NCBI GenBank assembly: GCA_023421115.1
Contig: JAEZUI010000158.1
Span: 1 to 64,000, forward strand
Origin: Bacillota bacterium
GTDB taxonomy: Bacteria; Bacillota; Clostridia; Acetivibrionales; Acetivibrionaceae
Direction: 5' to 3'
DNA: 64,000 bases
Position 1 is the first letter of the stretch; every line of letters starts with the position of its first letter. Below the pieces are notes generated by a model. That model had not been told where the DNA came from. It did not search any database and saw only the letters and a list, made by a program, of their open reading frames with translations. Shown in pieces: positions 36,079 through 45,009 of this stretch. The position numbers were made by a program, and so were the translations under genes.

Positions 36079-37662
36079 TTATTGAGTAAGCTTAAAACTA
36101 TTGATAATATCATCTATATCCTGCAACATATTAAAGAACTCTTTTGACTCTTTGCTTGTTGAATCTAAATATGGCATATCGGATGATTGGCTCACTACAA
36201 AAACTTTTCCATTTTTTACACCTAGCTTCTTGTATGGAAACTCATCTCCTACATTTTCAACCCATTTATTCCATTCTTCTTCAGTACCAAACTGTGAAAT
36301 TGAAAAAAAATCACCTTTTGTCTCTAAATTTACATTATGATAGATTACAATACCTTTATCAGTTTCATTAACGATGTATTTTCCTTGCCAAGTATTAGGA
36401 ATTCCTAAAGAAAAACCAAACTTATTATTTGTATAAGTTAGATATGAATCTCCATTATTTACAGGAATACTAACCTTTGTAGGCCTTTCTTTGTTTTCAG
36501 TGCTTCCAATTCCCAACTCTCCTGAATTATTACTTCCCCAAGTCCATACATCACCATCTTTTGAGACCGCTATTGAATGTGCATCTCCTGCACAAATATC
36601 TTCTATATTAGAAAGTTCTTCAACTTCATAAGGCTCTTCCCAATCACTTGTGTTACCTTTTCCTATTTCTCCATATGTGTTCCTTCCCCATGCCCACACC
36701 TTTCCATATGAATCTAATGCAAGATAGTGTAACGCTCCTGAACTTATCTTTTTAATATTCTTCAAACCAACAACTTGTTTGACTGATTCATCATTTCCCC
36801 AAGTCCACACTGTACCATCCTTTTTCAATGCCACAGCATATTGACCAGCTGATATTTGGACGATGCCATCCAATCCCAATACTTGTGTTGGAATAGTTAT
36901 TGCCTCTTCATCAGAACCAACGCATAGATTTGTCAGCTTATTTCTGCCCCAAGCCCATACCGTACCATCATTTTTTAACGCTAAATTGAACTGAATTCCT
37001 GCTGCAATATCTATAACATTAGTTAAATTTTTTACAATAACAGGCTCACCTTTCTCCCTGTTTTTCTCGTCATACGTATAATCAAGCATACCATCATATT
37101 TCAGGATGCCTTTTGTCCCATCTCCACACTCTCCATAAAGATTGCTGCCACTAGTTAAAACAGTTCCATCCCTCTTAAGTGCAATTAAATCGCCGTCAAC
37201 CTTGACTAAATCATCAAATCCCTTGATTTTTTTTGGTAAGCCATCATTATCTGAGGAATCCAATGCCCACAAAGTACCGTCTTGTTTTATTACAAATGTT
37301 CTTACACTGCCCCCAGATAAAAATTTGCATTTTTCAAAAACAACAACCTTAACAGGCGTTGATATATTACTAGTGTCCGCAATTCCCAATTCTCCGAAGC
37401 TATTACTCCCCCAACCCCACGCTGTTCCATCATCAGCAAGCACAAAAGTATTATGACCTCCAGAGCTTAATGAACTTATACCAGTACCAATTTTTAATGA
37501 GTTATCAGTACCTTCTTTTATTATATTATCTTTCTTAGGCGTTACCTCAGTAGAATTCGATTGCTCTAATTTTGGCGTATTATCAACCTTCTCAGAAGAA
37601 ATGCTTTTATCACAACCAGCTATTAACAACACTAACGAAAGAATAATTAGGAACCTTTTCAT
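36079..37662 (-). CDS. RCC1-repeat lipoprotein
   Basis: A 527-residue exported protein. The lipoprotein signal MKRFLIILSLVLLIAGC carries Cys at residue 17. From ~65 to ~385 are about seven RCC1-type repeats, with recurring DGTVWAWGRN and G-x-[FL]-GELG motifs, which form a seven-bladed beta-propeller. A separate ~120-residue domain follows (~400-527), with KFGFSLGIPNTW, resembling PsbP/DUF-type domains of lipoproteins. Bacterial RCC1 proteins are usually surface interaction modules, not nucleotide exchange factors. It lies 50 bp downstream of the T7-type hydrolase gene and may be co-transcribed with it. Confidence 0.87.
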   Translation of the reverse strand: MKRFLIILSLVLLIAGCDKSISSEKVDNTPKLEQSNSTEVTPKKDNIIKEGTDNSLKIGTGISSLSSGGHNTFVLADDGTAWGWGSNSFGELGIADTSNISTPVKVVVFEKCKFLSGGSVRTFVIKQDGTLWALDSSDNDGLPKKIKGFDDLVKVDGDLIALKRDGTVLTSGSNLYGECGDGTKGILKYDGMLDYTYDEKNREKGEPVIVKNLTNVIDIAAGIQFNLALKNDGTVWAWGRNKLTNLCVGSDEEAITIPTQVLGLDGIVQISAGQYAVALKKDGTVWTWGNDESVKQVVGLKNIKKISSGALHYLALDSYGKVWAWGRNTYGEIGKGNTSDWEEPYEVEELSNIEDICAGDAHSIAVSKDGDVWTWGSNNSGELGIGSTENKERPTKVSIPVNNGDSYLTYTNNKFGFSLGIPNTWQGKYIVNETDKGIVIYHNVNLETKGDFFSISQFGTEEEWNKWVENVGDEFPYKKLGVKNGKVFVVSQSSDMPYLDSTSKESKEFFNMLQDIDDIINSFKLTQ

Positions 37663-37712
37663 GTTTAAACCTCCAATTAAATAGTAAAACTCTATATACG
37701 TTATCTTAAATG

Positions 37713-40268
37713 CTATTTAAAATCGCTAAAAACTGGAATTTTAAAAATAATTTTATGTTCTGCCTCATCTGATAAACGATTACGAATGCTATTACATTCA
37801 CTTGTAGATGGTGCTTCAATATTAGTTTGATACTGATGATAAAATTGCCCATCAGCAACATTGAATTTCATACTATATAATGTATCCTGACCTCTATTAA
37901 TATAGTTATTACTACATACCTTTACCATGCCTTTAATTGCTTTATTAGAATCTGTCCAAGCATCATCATACTTTCCATCATTATTGGGATCTAAAGCATA
38001 TATTGCACCTTTAAAAATAGCATCTTTTCCATCATTACAACCTATAGCACCAAAATTGAAAACAGTAACATCATAATCAGGTGTGTATCTTGTAACCGTT
38101 TTACCATTTATTTTTACCGTATATTTTGTATTTGCTTTAAGTATATATCCATTTCCTTTGTTTACTAGCGGGTAAGTCCCTGCACCAGTTTCATTTTTTG
38201 ATTTTGATGCTAATGTATATGGATCCATATTTCCGCTTTTTGCAGCATTATAGAACTCTTCGGCATAAGGCAGCAAAACAGAGCCTTTAAACATTTGTTT
38301 GACACCTTCTAGCGTTTGTATGTTCGGATCAAATCCATCTAGCTTAAATGCCCAAATTAGGTTTTCGTTCATATAATATCTCGGATCTCCTAGCTTTCTT
38401 ATTGCATCTTCACTGACTCGCCTATAATTTTTCCCATCTAATACAGCTGATGGATTTCCATTCTCATCATACCACCAATACTTAGAATTATTGGATGTAT
38501 TATAGCCAGTCTTTCTACCTCCAGTGATATCACTAAATTGTTTCTTTACAAAGCTTTCAAATGTTGAACTTCCATCTGAAGCTGCAACATCATAAAAATA
38601 AAATTCCCAATTTGGGTGCTCGGTCTTTAAAGCACTAATATAACTTTTATACCCTGTAGGTATAGTTGTATATGTACCTTTTAAACCTATTATTTCCCCT
38701 ACATCCACTTTAGGTATATAATCATTTTTATCACTAACATCAATAGATTCCTTTTCTTTATTATCTAAAGCACTTTGAACAGGTATTCTAATAACCTGAC
38801 CAACATTTATCAAATTTATATTGAGTATACCGTTAAATTCTGCTAGTTCTTTAACCGACATTCCAAATTCCTTTGCAATTTTGCTTAATGTATCTCCACC
38901 TTTTACCTTATACTCCTTAATTCTAGTCTGATTGTGTATATCAATCCCTGAAACACTTTCAGATATCTTTTCTTTAGAGATTGAATGTATATCATCGTCT
39001 TGTATTATGCGCCTAATATCACTAATGCTTTTCTTCACTTCAATCAAAGTTCCTATTTTGACATTTTGTGTTGTTTTAGTTTTACTAATTGCATTTGGAT
39101 TTTTATTAGAACCTGACTCATGTACAAACTTTCCATCACCAATATAAATTCCTACATGGTCTGTTTCACCATCGCTATCCCAATCAAATATTATTAAATC
39201 ACCGGGTTCTATATTATCATATTCTACATGTTCTCCAACTTTAATTTGAGCTGATGTATTTAGCCCAATATCTATGCCTAATACGGTCTTATAAATTGAA
39301 GAAGTAAAATCCGCACAATCCATATAAGGTGGTGGGTTATTTTTATCAAGTACTCGCTGGCCTAGAACTACTGAGTCTAGACAATACGGTATTTTCCCAA
39401 CCCAATACACAGCCTCATCAACAATTTTCTTTCTCTTGCTTATAGCATCTTGAATATGATTCTCTTTATCAACAGTAACACTTGAATTCATCTTTTCGTC
39501 AAAAACCAAAGTAGCTTCATCATGAGTAAATAAATGATCCCAAGTAGTTTTTCCAACTTTACCTTCATATTCTCCAAAGTTCCATAAACCATAATGTTCT
39601 TTATATTCATTTACTGCTGCCAAGGTCTTCTTCCCAAATAAACCATCAACAACTAATTTTTCTTTTATAACACCAGACTCATTTAGTTTCTTTTGCAGCA
39701 ATAAGACTTCCTCTTTGCATTTACTAGGATCATACGACAATATTTCACTTAATTCCGGTATATCTGGATTCTTCACTTCAACCGGCATTATCTCTTCATT
39801 GTTTAGAGTAATACCTTTCTGTTCATAATATTTTTTTATTTGGCCTAGCACTATAATAGATCCTATTGGCGATCCAAAAACACCCATTCCAATAATTACT
39901 TTTAGAATAGCCTCTGCTTTATTCCCTATTGACTTTAACTTGCTAAACGTGTCTGTAACTACATTTCCACCGGATTTCTTCTGACTTATTTTATCCAAGT
40001 CACTCTTAATCTTTTTTTCTGCATCCTCATATGACTTTGCAACATCTGAAAGAAAACTCGCTATATTATTTAGGTTTCTTTCATTTTTATCTACATCTTC
40101 ACACACCTTCTTAAATTCTCCATTAATATTTCTTTCACACTTTATGTCGTAATCTAATGATTCTTTTATAGTTTGGAGATTATTCTCTATTGCAGCTATC
40201 TTTTGAGATAGCTTTTTTATATCAGATTCATAACGTCGCAATGCTTCATTCTTTACTGCTATCGACAT
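37713..40268 (-). CDS. Multidomain cell-wall hydrolase, probable T7SS substrate
   Basis: An 851-residue protein without a signal peptide. Residues 1-100 are a helical LXG/WXG-like hairpin ending in SYEDAE (YxxxE at 80-84), the T7SS secretion motif. A hydrophobic stretch lies at ~120-142. A PG_binding_1 domain (~183-245) precedes an NlpC/P60 endopeptidase with C318 in MDCADF, H371 in DHVGIYIG and H383. A LysM domain (~452-497) and a glucosaminidase domain (~545-850, candidate Glu in SKNETG) follow. It could cut both peptide stems and glycan strands. RBS TAGGAGG lies 7 bp before ATG. Its promoter is LytTR-type site B (40306-40374), shared with WXG100 genes. Confidence 0.9.
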   Translation of the reverse strand: MSIAVKNEALRRYESDIKKLSQKIAAIENNLQTIKESLDYDIKCERNINGEFKKVCEDVDKNERNLNNIASFLSDVAKSYEDAEKKIKSDLDKISQKKSGGNVVTDTFSKLKSIGNKAEAILKVIIGMGVFGSPIGSIIVLGQIKKYYEQKGITLNNEEIMPVEVKNPDIPELSEILSYDPSKCKEEVLLLQKKLNESGVIKEKLVVDGLFGKKTLAAVNEYKEHYGLWNFGEYEGKVGKTTWDHLFTHDEATLVFDEKMNSSVTVDKENHIQDAISKRKKIVDEAVYWVGKIPYCLDSVVLGQRVLDKNNPPPYMDCADFTSSIYKTVLGIDIGLNTSAQIKVGEHVEYDNIEPGDLIIFDWDSDGETDHVGIYIGDGKFVHESGSNKNPNAISKTKTTQNVKIGTLIEVKKSISDIRRIIQDDDIHSISKEKISESVSGIDIHNQTRIKEYKVKGGDTLSKIAKEFGMSVKELAEFNGILNINLINVGQVIRIPVQSALDNKEKESIDVSDKNDYIPKVDVGEIIGLKGTYTTIPTGYKSYISALKTEHPNWEFYFYDVAASDGSSTFESFVKKQFSDITGGRKTGYNTSNNSKYWWYDENGNPSAVLDGKNYRRVSEDAIRKLGDPRYYMNENLIWAFKLDGFDPNIQTLEGVKQMFKGSVLLPYAEEFYNAAKSGNMDPYTLASKSKNETGAGTYPLVNKGNGYILKANTKYTVKINGKTVTRYTPDYDVTVFNFGAIGCNDGKDAIFKGAIYALDPNNDGKYDDAWTDSNKAIKGMVKVCSNNYINRGQDTLYSMKFNVADGQFYHQYQTNIEAPSTSECNSIRNRLSDEAEHKIIFKIPVFSDFK

Positions 40269-40305
40269 AATTTATCCTCCTAGTTCTTTTAAATCGTTTC
40301 CACAT

Positions 40306-40374
40306 ATTATATTTTATTAGCATATGCAAATCAATGATTTCTGACAAAATGCACATTTGATGGAATGAAATGCA
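40306..40374 (-). promoter_or_regulatory. LytTR-type activated promoter B, for the cell-wall hydrolase
   Basis: In gene orientation: repeat GCATTTCAT, 12 bp, repeat GCATTTTGT (together 40345-40374, repeat period 21 bp), 8 bp from the 11-bp form of the proximal repeat (ending at 40343) to -35 TTGATT (40329-40334), 17 bp, -10 TATAAT (40306-40311). The predicted 5' leader is about 30 bases. Spacings are identical to sites A and C although the flanking sequence differs, which points to selection on the arrangement and not to a recent copy. Confidence 0.8.
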
Positions 40375-40408
40375 AATATTTAGTATCCATTACCTTTGAA
40401 AAGAATGC

Positions 40409-40436
40409 AAAAAGGTAGGGATTTAATCCCTACCCC
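40409..40436 (-). terminator. Rho-independent terminator after the 1089-residue secreted protein gene
   Basis: On the minus strand a perfect 8-bp stem GGTAGGGA/TCCCTACC with a 5-base loop is followed by TTTTT. It lies 16 bp after the stop codon at 40452 and upstream of promoter B, so it isolates the hydrolase transcript from the operon above. Confidence 0.88.
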
Positions 40437-40451
40437 TTAACCTGTCTATCT

Positions 40452-43400
40452 CTAGTTCGTTCCGCCTGATGAATAATCATCTAATGATTTCTTGTCGGTG
40501 TAATAGAAAATGACATCTCCATCCTTAAGTGAAAACTGCTTTCCTGAACTATCGCTTTTGGTATAATTAAAGCCTTCCATTTTCCACATATTGGCGTTTG
40601 GATTATTCCAATAGCTCAACTGAGGATTTGCAATATCTGCATTTTTTAATGTTTCTATTTCGAAATTCACTATAATATAGCCATCCTTTAGCCAAAATCC
40701 CTCTTTACCATTAGGAACAGAAGTACCTAGTGCATTTCCAACATTATAACCCTTAGGACACGCAAACGTATTGTCTGGTATCCAGTACTCACCATACCAT
40801 TTTTGTACCGACTTTTTAACCCTATCTGCATCCACACCTGCAGGAATATTTGATGTATTCCCTATAAAAGTTCTCAAAGGCTTTGTGAGAATAATATCTC
40901 CAAAAGAACCCATCTTTGCCTTCTGATTTGTAAATTCATTTTTTGTTATACCAAGAATCCTACTTGTGTCTTTTAGCTCTTCGTCGGGTACATTACGGTA
41001 AGGTTCTCCTAATACTATATTTCTGATACTACTTATATCAGTTTTGCTTCCAACCTTAATTACTTTGTTTATTCCATTGACCTTTTCTGTATACCACAGG
41101 TCAACTTCCTGCTTTCCTGTTCCGTCTTTTTTTACATAGTAAAATGTCGGTTTTATACGCACACAGTCTTTATCATTGAAGTAATTACCTATCGTAGTAA
41201 GGTCATACTTGATTTTATAACCTTTCTTTATTACTCCAAGATTTGTCTTTGTGGTATGACTTCCATTTAGCACCGGTAATGTGAATTGTTCCTTATTACC
41301 TCGAACTTGTCCATCCTGATCTATACCACCAACCCAATAGTAATTGTCCGAATGTTTTGAGGAATTTGTATCGGTTCTAAACACCCCTGCCCAATCGGGA
41401 TAATCGTTTATATCTGTAAGCTTAAATCCATAAATACGTCCGATTACTCTCACAGGTATTTTCTTTTCTGCTATATAATTAGCATAAGATATATTCGCTA
41501 AATCCTGTTTCAAATTAGCGTTACCTGGTGAATTAATCGTAATTGCCCGGCATTCCACTTCATAATTATTCTCGTCCACCCATGTTGGAACAGTTACATC
41601 AATAGTATCAACACCCACCGGCATATGATATTCCTTACCTGCTTTATAAAACTCTTTATTGATGTAAACATCAAAGGGGAATTTTACAATTCTGTCTTGA
41701 GTGTACTTTTTCAAATCTGCTCCAGTATAACCTTTTTTGTTTATATACTTGCCGATAGTTGGGAAATTCAACTGTGTAGTCCTTCCCAAAATCATTGCTG
41801 CTCTTGTGTTATCCGGTTTAATCTCTTGATTGTGAGTTGTATCACTAGTTATTGTGGGGTCACACACAACTGGTGTATGTACTATTACATTATTTACCCT
41901 AATTCCTTCAACTCTTTGATTCTGTGTTGCATTTATACTATTAGGTTGCAATGTGTAATAGACAGAACCAGTACTTCCATAGTCACCATTTAGAGTTTTG
42001 GCATCTATTTGAAGTCCACTTTTAAACAAAACATCATTGCCTACCATATCTGCCTTTGGCAATTCATTTGGATCAGGCGAATTTCCATTATCATCCCATC
42101 TATCATCTAGCACCGTATATCCGTCAATTACAAACTTATCATTTCTGACTTGAATTTTTCCAACTGCTGCCTCTGCATCTCCAAGCCATTCTTCTTTTTT
42201 TACATTAGGTAAAGGAGGCTTACTATCTCCGCCATTTATTGTTCTAGAAGGTAATGTAACATTTTTGTATTCAGGATCTTTAATATGCTCATCTATATCT
42301 CTATTACTCCATACATCTATAGAGGGTAACTTATATCCATTGGACGGTTTAATCGTTACACTTTCCCCGGGCAAACTTGCATTTTTGATTTCAACTCTAT
42401 CTATCCCATATAACCCCATAGTATCGATTATATGATAATCGTAATTTCTCACAATTGCATCTTCATTATCATAAGTATGTGTTATTGACTCAACAGAAGT
42501 TCTATTAACACCATTTTCTTGCCATTGAAGATTATAGCTTCTTGTGACAGTAATAGGATAACTTCTAGAACCAGTAACTTTAGTAGTCCTTAAATCAAGA
42601 AGATATTCTTCAGTTTTTATATTTGCATATAAGGATTCTGTAGTTGGAATTCCCTGTAAAACATTAAACTTTTCCGAACCCCTCTGGTCAGCACTCAAAT
42701 TACATTGCGCATTTGATGTTCCCTGTTGTCCAAGATAAATAAGCACTGTCTCTTCATCTTGATAGGGTATGTTTTCATCGTTTAAATCAGCTAACTCTTT
42801 ACTATAAACTCTAACTCTGCAAGTAAGAACAGCATTCGAAGTAACATTATCTACTTGAATTGTAACTTTGTCACCTTCTTGTGCAACTTCTTCATACACC
42901 CCGTCACTCAAAACCCAAAATCTACGACTTGTTATATCAGCATCTGCCATCTCTGGCATGTCCTTCTTTTTATATCTTGCCCTTGATTCACTTGAATCAA
43001 GGGTTACTTCTACTGAAGTTGTAACTCCCTGTTGAACAATACCAGGATTTGCAGTTGCGGTGAGTGTAGCCTCTATGAATCCTATGTTAGTATTTAATTT
43101 GCGTAGTCTTGCTTCTTTGTTAAAATGTGTATCCAAAGAGTCTGGATCTTTCCAAGTGATTCCACCTTTTGGTTTTTTTATTTGGTTTGCAGTGTAATAT
43201 ACATCACCAGATCCTACATATTTTCCACCAATTTGCTTTAATTCTCCGAGTATATTTCCATATCTATTAATTGTCATTACACCATCTAAAAAAACATTAC
43301 CACCATTATTATAAACTTCCTTTGCCCATTCTGGATATGTTTGTTCAAGCTGATCAAAGAGAATTCCAGATTCTATTTTATCCTCGGAAAGTACATAACC

Positions 43401-43721
43401 TTCCTCTACTAAAGGATCCTCTTCGTTAACTCCTCCACCCTTTTCATTTCTCACTTCTCTAACTTCTGTCAATGGAACCACAACTGATTTTGTTGCATTA
43501 TCATTTTTAACTGTATATCCAAGAGTTCTATACGTTATTTTTGTTGTAGCTATTAAATCATAGTTTTTCATGAATATGTTATTGTAATTATCAACAATCA
43601 TTACCTCTCCATCTTTCAAATAACCATAATTTGAATTTGGAGGTGTTACTCCCCCTGCATATACAATCTCAAAATTTAGAATCAAAAATAAAATAGTTAA
43701 TATATAAATTACCTTTTTCAT
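40452..43721 (-). CDS. Large secreted protein, DUF5704-like, function unknown
   Basis: A 1089-residue protein with a signal peptide (MKKVIYILTILFLILNFEIVYA). Much of it is predicted beta-rich, with several stretches of ~100 residues resembling Ig-like or bacterial surface domains (for example ~210-310 and ~720-800). From memory it resembles the DUF5704 group of Firmicutes surface proteins. There is no SLH domain, sortase motif or C-terminal anchor, so it may be released or bound to partners. It lies 11 bp after the 353-residue stalk-domain gene and is in its operon, and it ends at a strong terminator. Confidence 0.7.
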   Translation of the reverse strand: MKKVIYILTILFLILNFEIVYAGGVTPPNSNYGYLKDGEVMIVDNYNNIFMKNYDLIATTKITYRTLGYTVKNDNATKSVVVPLTEVREVRNEKGGGVNEEDPLVEEGYVLSEDKIESGILFDQLEQTYPEWAKEVYNNGGNVFLDGVMTINRYGNILGELKQIGGKYVGSGDVYYTANQIKKPKGGITWKDPDSLDTHFNKEARLRKLNTNIGFIEATLTATANPGIVQQGVTTSVEVTLDSSESRARYKKKDMPEMADADITSRRFWVLSDGVYEEVAQEGDKVTIQVDNVTSNAVLTCRVRVYSKELADLNDENIPYQDEETVLIYLGQQGTSNAQCNLSADQRGSEKFNVLQGIPTTESLYANIKTEEYLLDLRTTKVTGSRSYPITVTRSYNLQWQENGVNRTSVESITHTYDNEDAIVRNYDYHIIDTMGLYGIDRVEIKNASLPGESVTIKPSNGYKLPSIDVWSNRDIDEHIKDPEYKNVTLPSRTINGGDSKPPLPNVKKEEWLGDAEAAVGKIQVRNDKFVIDGYTVLDDRWDDNGNSPDPNELPKADMVGNDVLFKSGLQIDAKTLNGDYGSTGSVYYTLQPNSINATQNQRVEGIRVNNVIVHTPVVCDPTITSDTTHNQEIKPDNTRAAMILGRTTQLNFPTIGKYINKKGYTGADLKKYTQDRIVKFPFDVYINKEFYKAGKEYHMPVGVDTIDVTVPTWVDENNYEVECRAITINSPGNANLKQDLANISYANYIAEKKIPVRVIGRIYGFKLTDINDYPDWAGVFRTDTNSSKHSDNYYWVGGIDQDGQVRGNKEQFTLPVLNGSHTTKTNLGVIKKGYKIKYDLTTIGNYFNDKDCVRIKPTFYYVKKDGTGKQEVDLWYTEKVNGINKVIKVGSKTDISSIRNIVLGEPYRNVPDEELKDTSRILGITKNEFTNQKAKMGSFGDIILTKPLRTFIGNTSNIPAGVDADRVKKSVQKWYGEYWIPDNTFACPKGYNVGNALGTSVPNGKEGFWLKDGYIIVNFEIETLKNADIANPQLSYWNNPNANMWKMEGFNYTKSDSSGKQFSLKDGDVIFYYTDKKSLDDYSSGGTN

Positions 43722-43732
43722 TTATTTATACC

Positions 43733-44794
43733 TCACTCAATAACAGAAAGAATATTTTCACTATACAAAACTAAATCTGCATGTTCCCATCCAGGTTTTA
43801 ATCCCATATTCGCCAATTCAACATCCATATCAAGTTTATGTTCTTTTCCCAACTTGCTTTCGCCGAATGGAAAAAATTTATTTAGCCACTCCATATCATT
43901 ACAGCTTTCAATTGTATATATCGCTCTTCCTCTCACTAGAGTATTTCCATTTCCAACAACTAGTGACGGATCAGTTATATATTGAGTTTTAATTACAACT
44001 TGCTTCTCCTTAATCATATCAGCCAAGTAATTTAAATGCTCTAGAATAGGTCTTCCAACTCCATCTCCAGCGTACCACCTAGTTCCAGGCATAAAATACC
44101 ACTTAAGTTTTGTCACATATTCATCTTTGTCAAGTGTCCTATAATCAACATTATAGCACGTTTCAATATATCCTTTTGCTATGCCCATAAGTTCAGTAAT
44201 CTCATTAGTACCAAATGTATTAACCATCCACTTATTGGTTTCATAGCGTTTTCCTTCAAAAGGATCCAGCTTATACTCATACATATACAACTCTTCCGGC
44301 ATATCCGGATTAACTTTATAGAAATCTTGTACATAGGATTTATCATTACCTGTAGTAATAATAACAGTCTTTGTCCCATCATTCCATCCTACTTTTGCAC
44401 CTAATCCCTCCGCAACATATCGAATAGGTACAAACGTTCTGTCATCCTTAATAATCGCCTTTGTATCCATTGTCTTTATTTCATTATTTACAACAATATC
44501 CCTATCGTTAATTCTCAAACTAATCTTTACTGTATCCTTTGTTATATATACTTCCTTAACTTCTGCCTTCCATTCAACCTTTGCTCCAAGTGCTTCTGTC
44601 ACAAATCTTACAGGTATAAGTGTCCTTCCGTTGCCATCTATAAATGGTTTTGCATCCGGGAAGTTAACCCCCTTTCCATCAACTGTGACACTAATTGCTG
44701 TTGCACCGCTTACAGTCCATGTTACACCTACTAAAGATACCATTAATGCTATAATAATTGCAAAAACTATTCTTCTCACAAACATTACCCCCAT
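43733..44794 (-). CDS. Exported stalk-domain (copper amine oxidase N-terminal type) protein
   Basis: A 353-residue secreted protein. A signal peptide lies at ~8-32. The stalk domain (~33-152) has the repeated motifs IPVRFVTEALGAKVEWK and VPIRYVAEGLGAKVGWN. The C-terminal ~200 residues (YVQDFYKVNPDMPEELYMYE onwards) form a unique domain with no recognised active site. No oxidase catalytic domain is present. It is the first gene of a two-gene operon with the 1089-residue protein. The promoter at 44887-44915 is of the same type as that of the T7SS operon, which suggests common control. Confidence 0.83.
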   Translation of the reverse strand: MGVMFVRRIVFAIIIALMVSLVGVTWTVSGATAISVTVDGKGVNFPDAKPFIDGNGRTLIPVRFVTEALGAKVEWKAEVKEVYITKDTVKISLRINDRDIVVNNEIKTMDTKAIIKDDRTFVPIRYVAEGLGAKVGWNDGTKTVIITTGNDKSYVQDFYKVNPDMPEELYMYEYKLDPFEGKRYETNKWMVNTFGTNEITELMGIAKGYIETCYNVDYRTLDKDEYVTKLKWYFMPGTRWYAGDGVGRPILEHLNYLADMIKEKQVVIKTQYITDPSLVVGNGNTLVRGRAIYTIESCNDMEWLNKFFPFGESKLGKEHKLDMDVELANMGLKPGWEHADLVLYSENILSVIE

Positions 44795-44886
44795 ATGAAA
44801 ATTTTATTTATTACTAATTTATTAATAATTGGTATGAATAGAACCTAAGAGTCCCTCTATTGACCAATTACAAACTATTTACCATA

Positions 44887-44915
44887 ATTGTACCGTAAAC
44901 TTAAGCTCTAATCAA
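44887..44915 (-). promoter_or_regulatory. Promoter of the stalk-domain operon, shared type with the T7SS operon
   Basis: In gene orientation, -35 TTGATT (44910-44915), 17 bp, -10 TACAAT (44887-44892), about 95 bp before the start at 44794. From the -10 box upstream to ~44958 the sequence matches the T7SS operon promoter region (32390-32462) at most positions, with identical spacing. Confidence 0.6.
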
Positions 44916-45009
44916 TTGATATTTGCAACAATATTAACACTTACATTTTGTATTTTAGAAAACATACACCTGTAAAGGCTTAAAACATTTACTCCTTGTA
45001 CTGTGTTTA

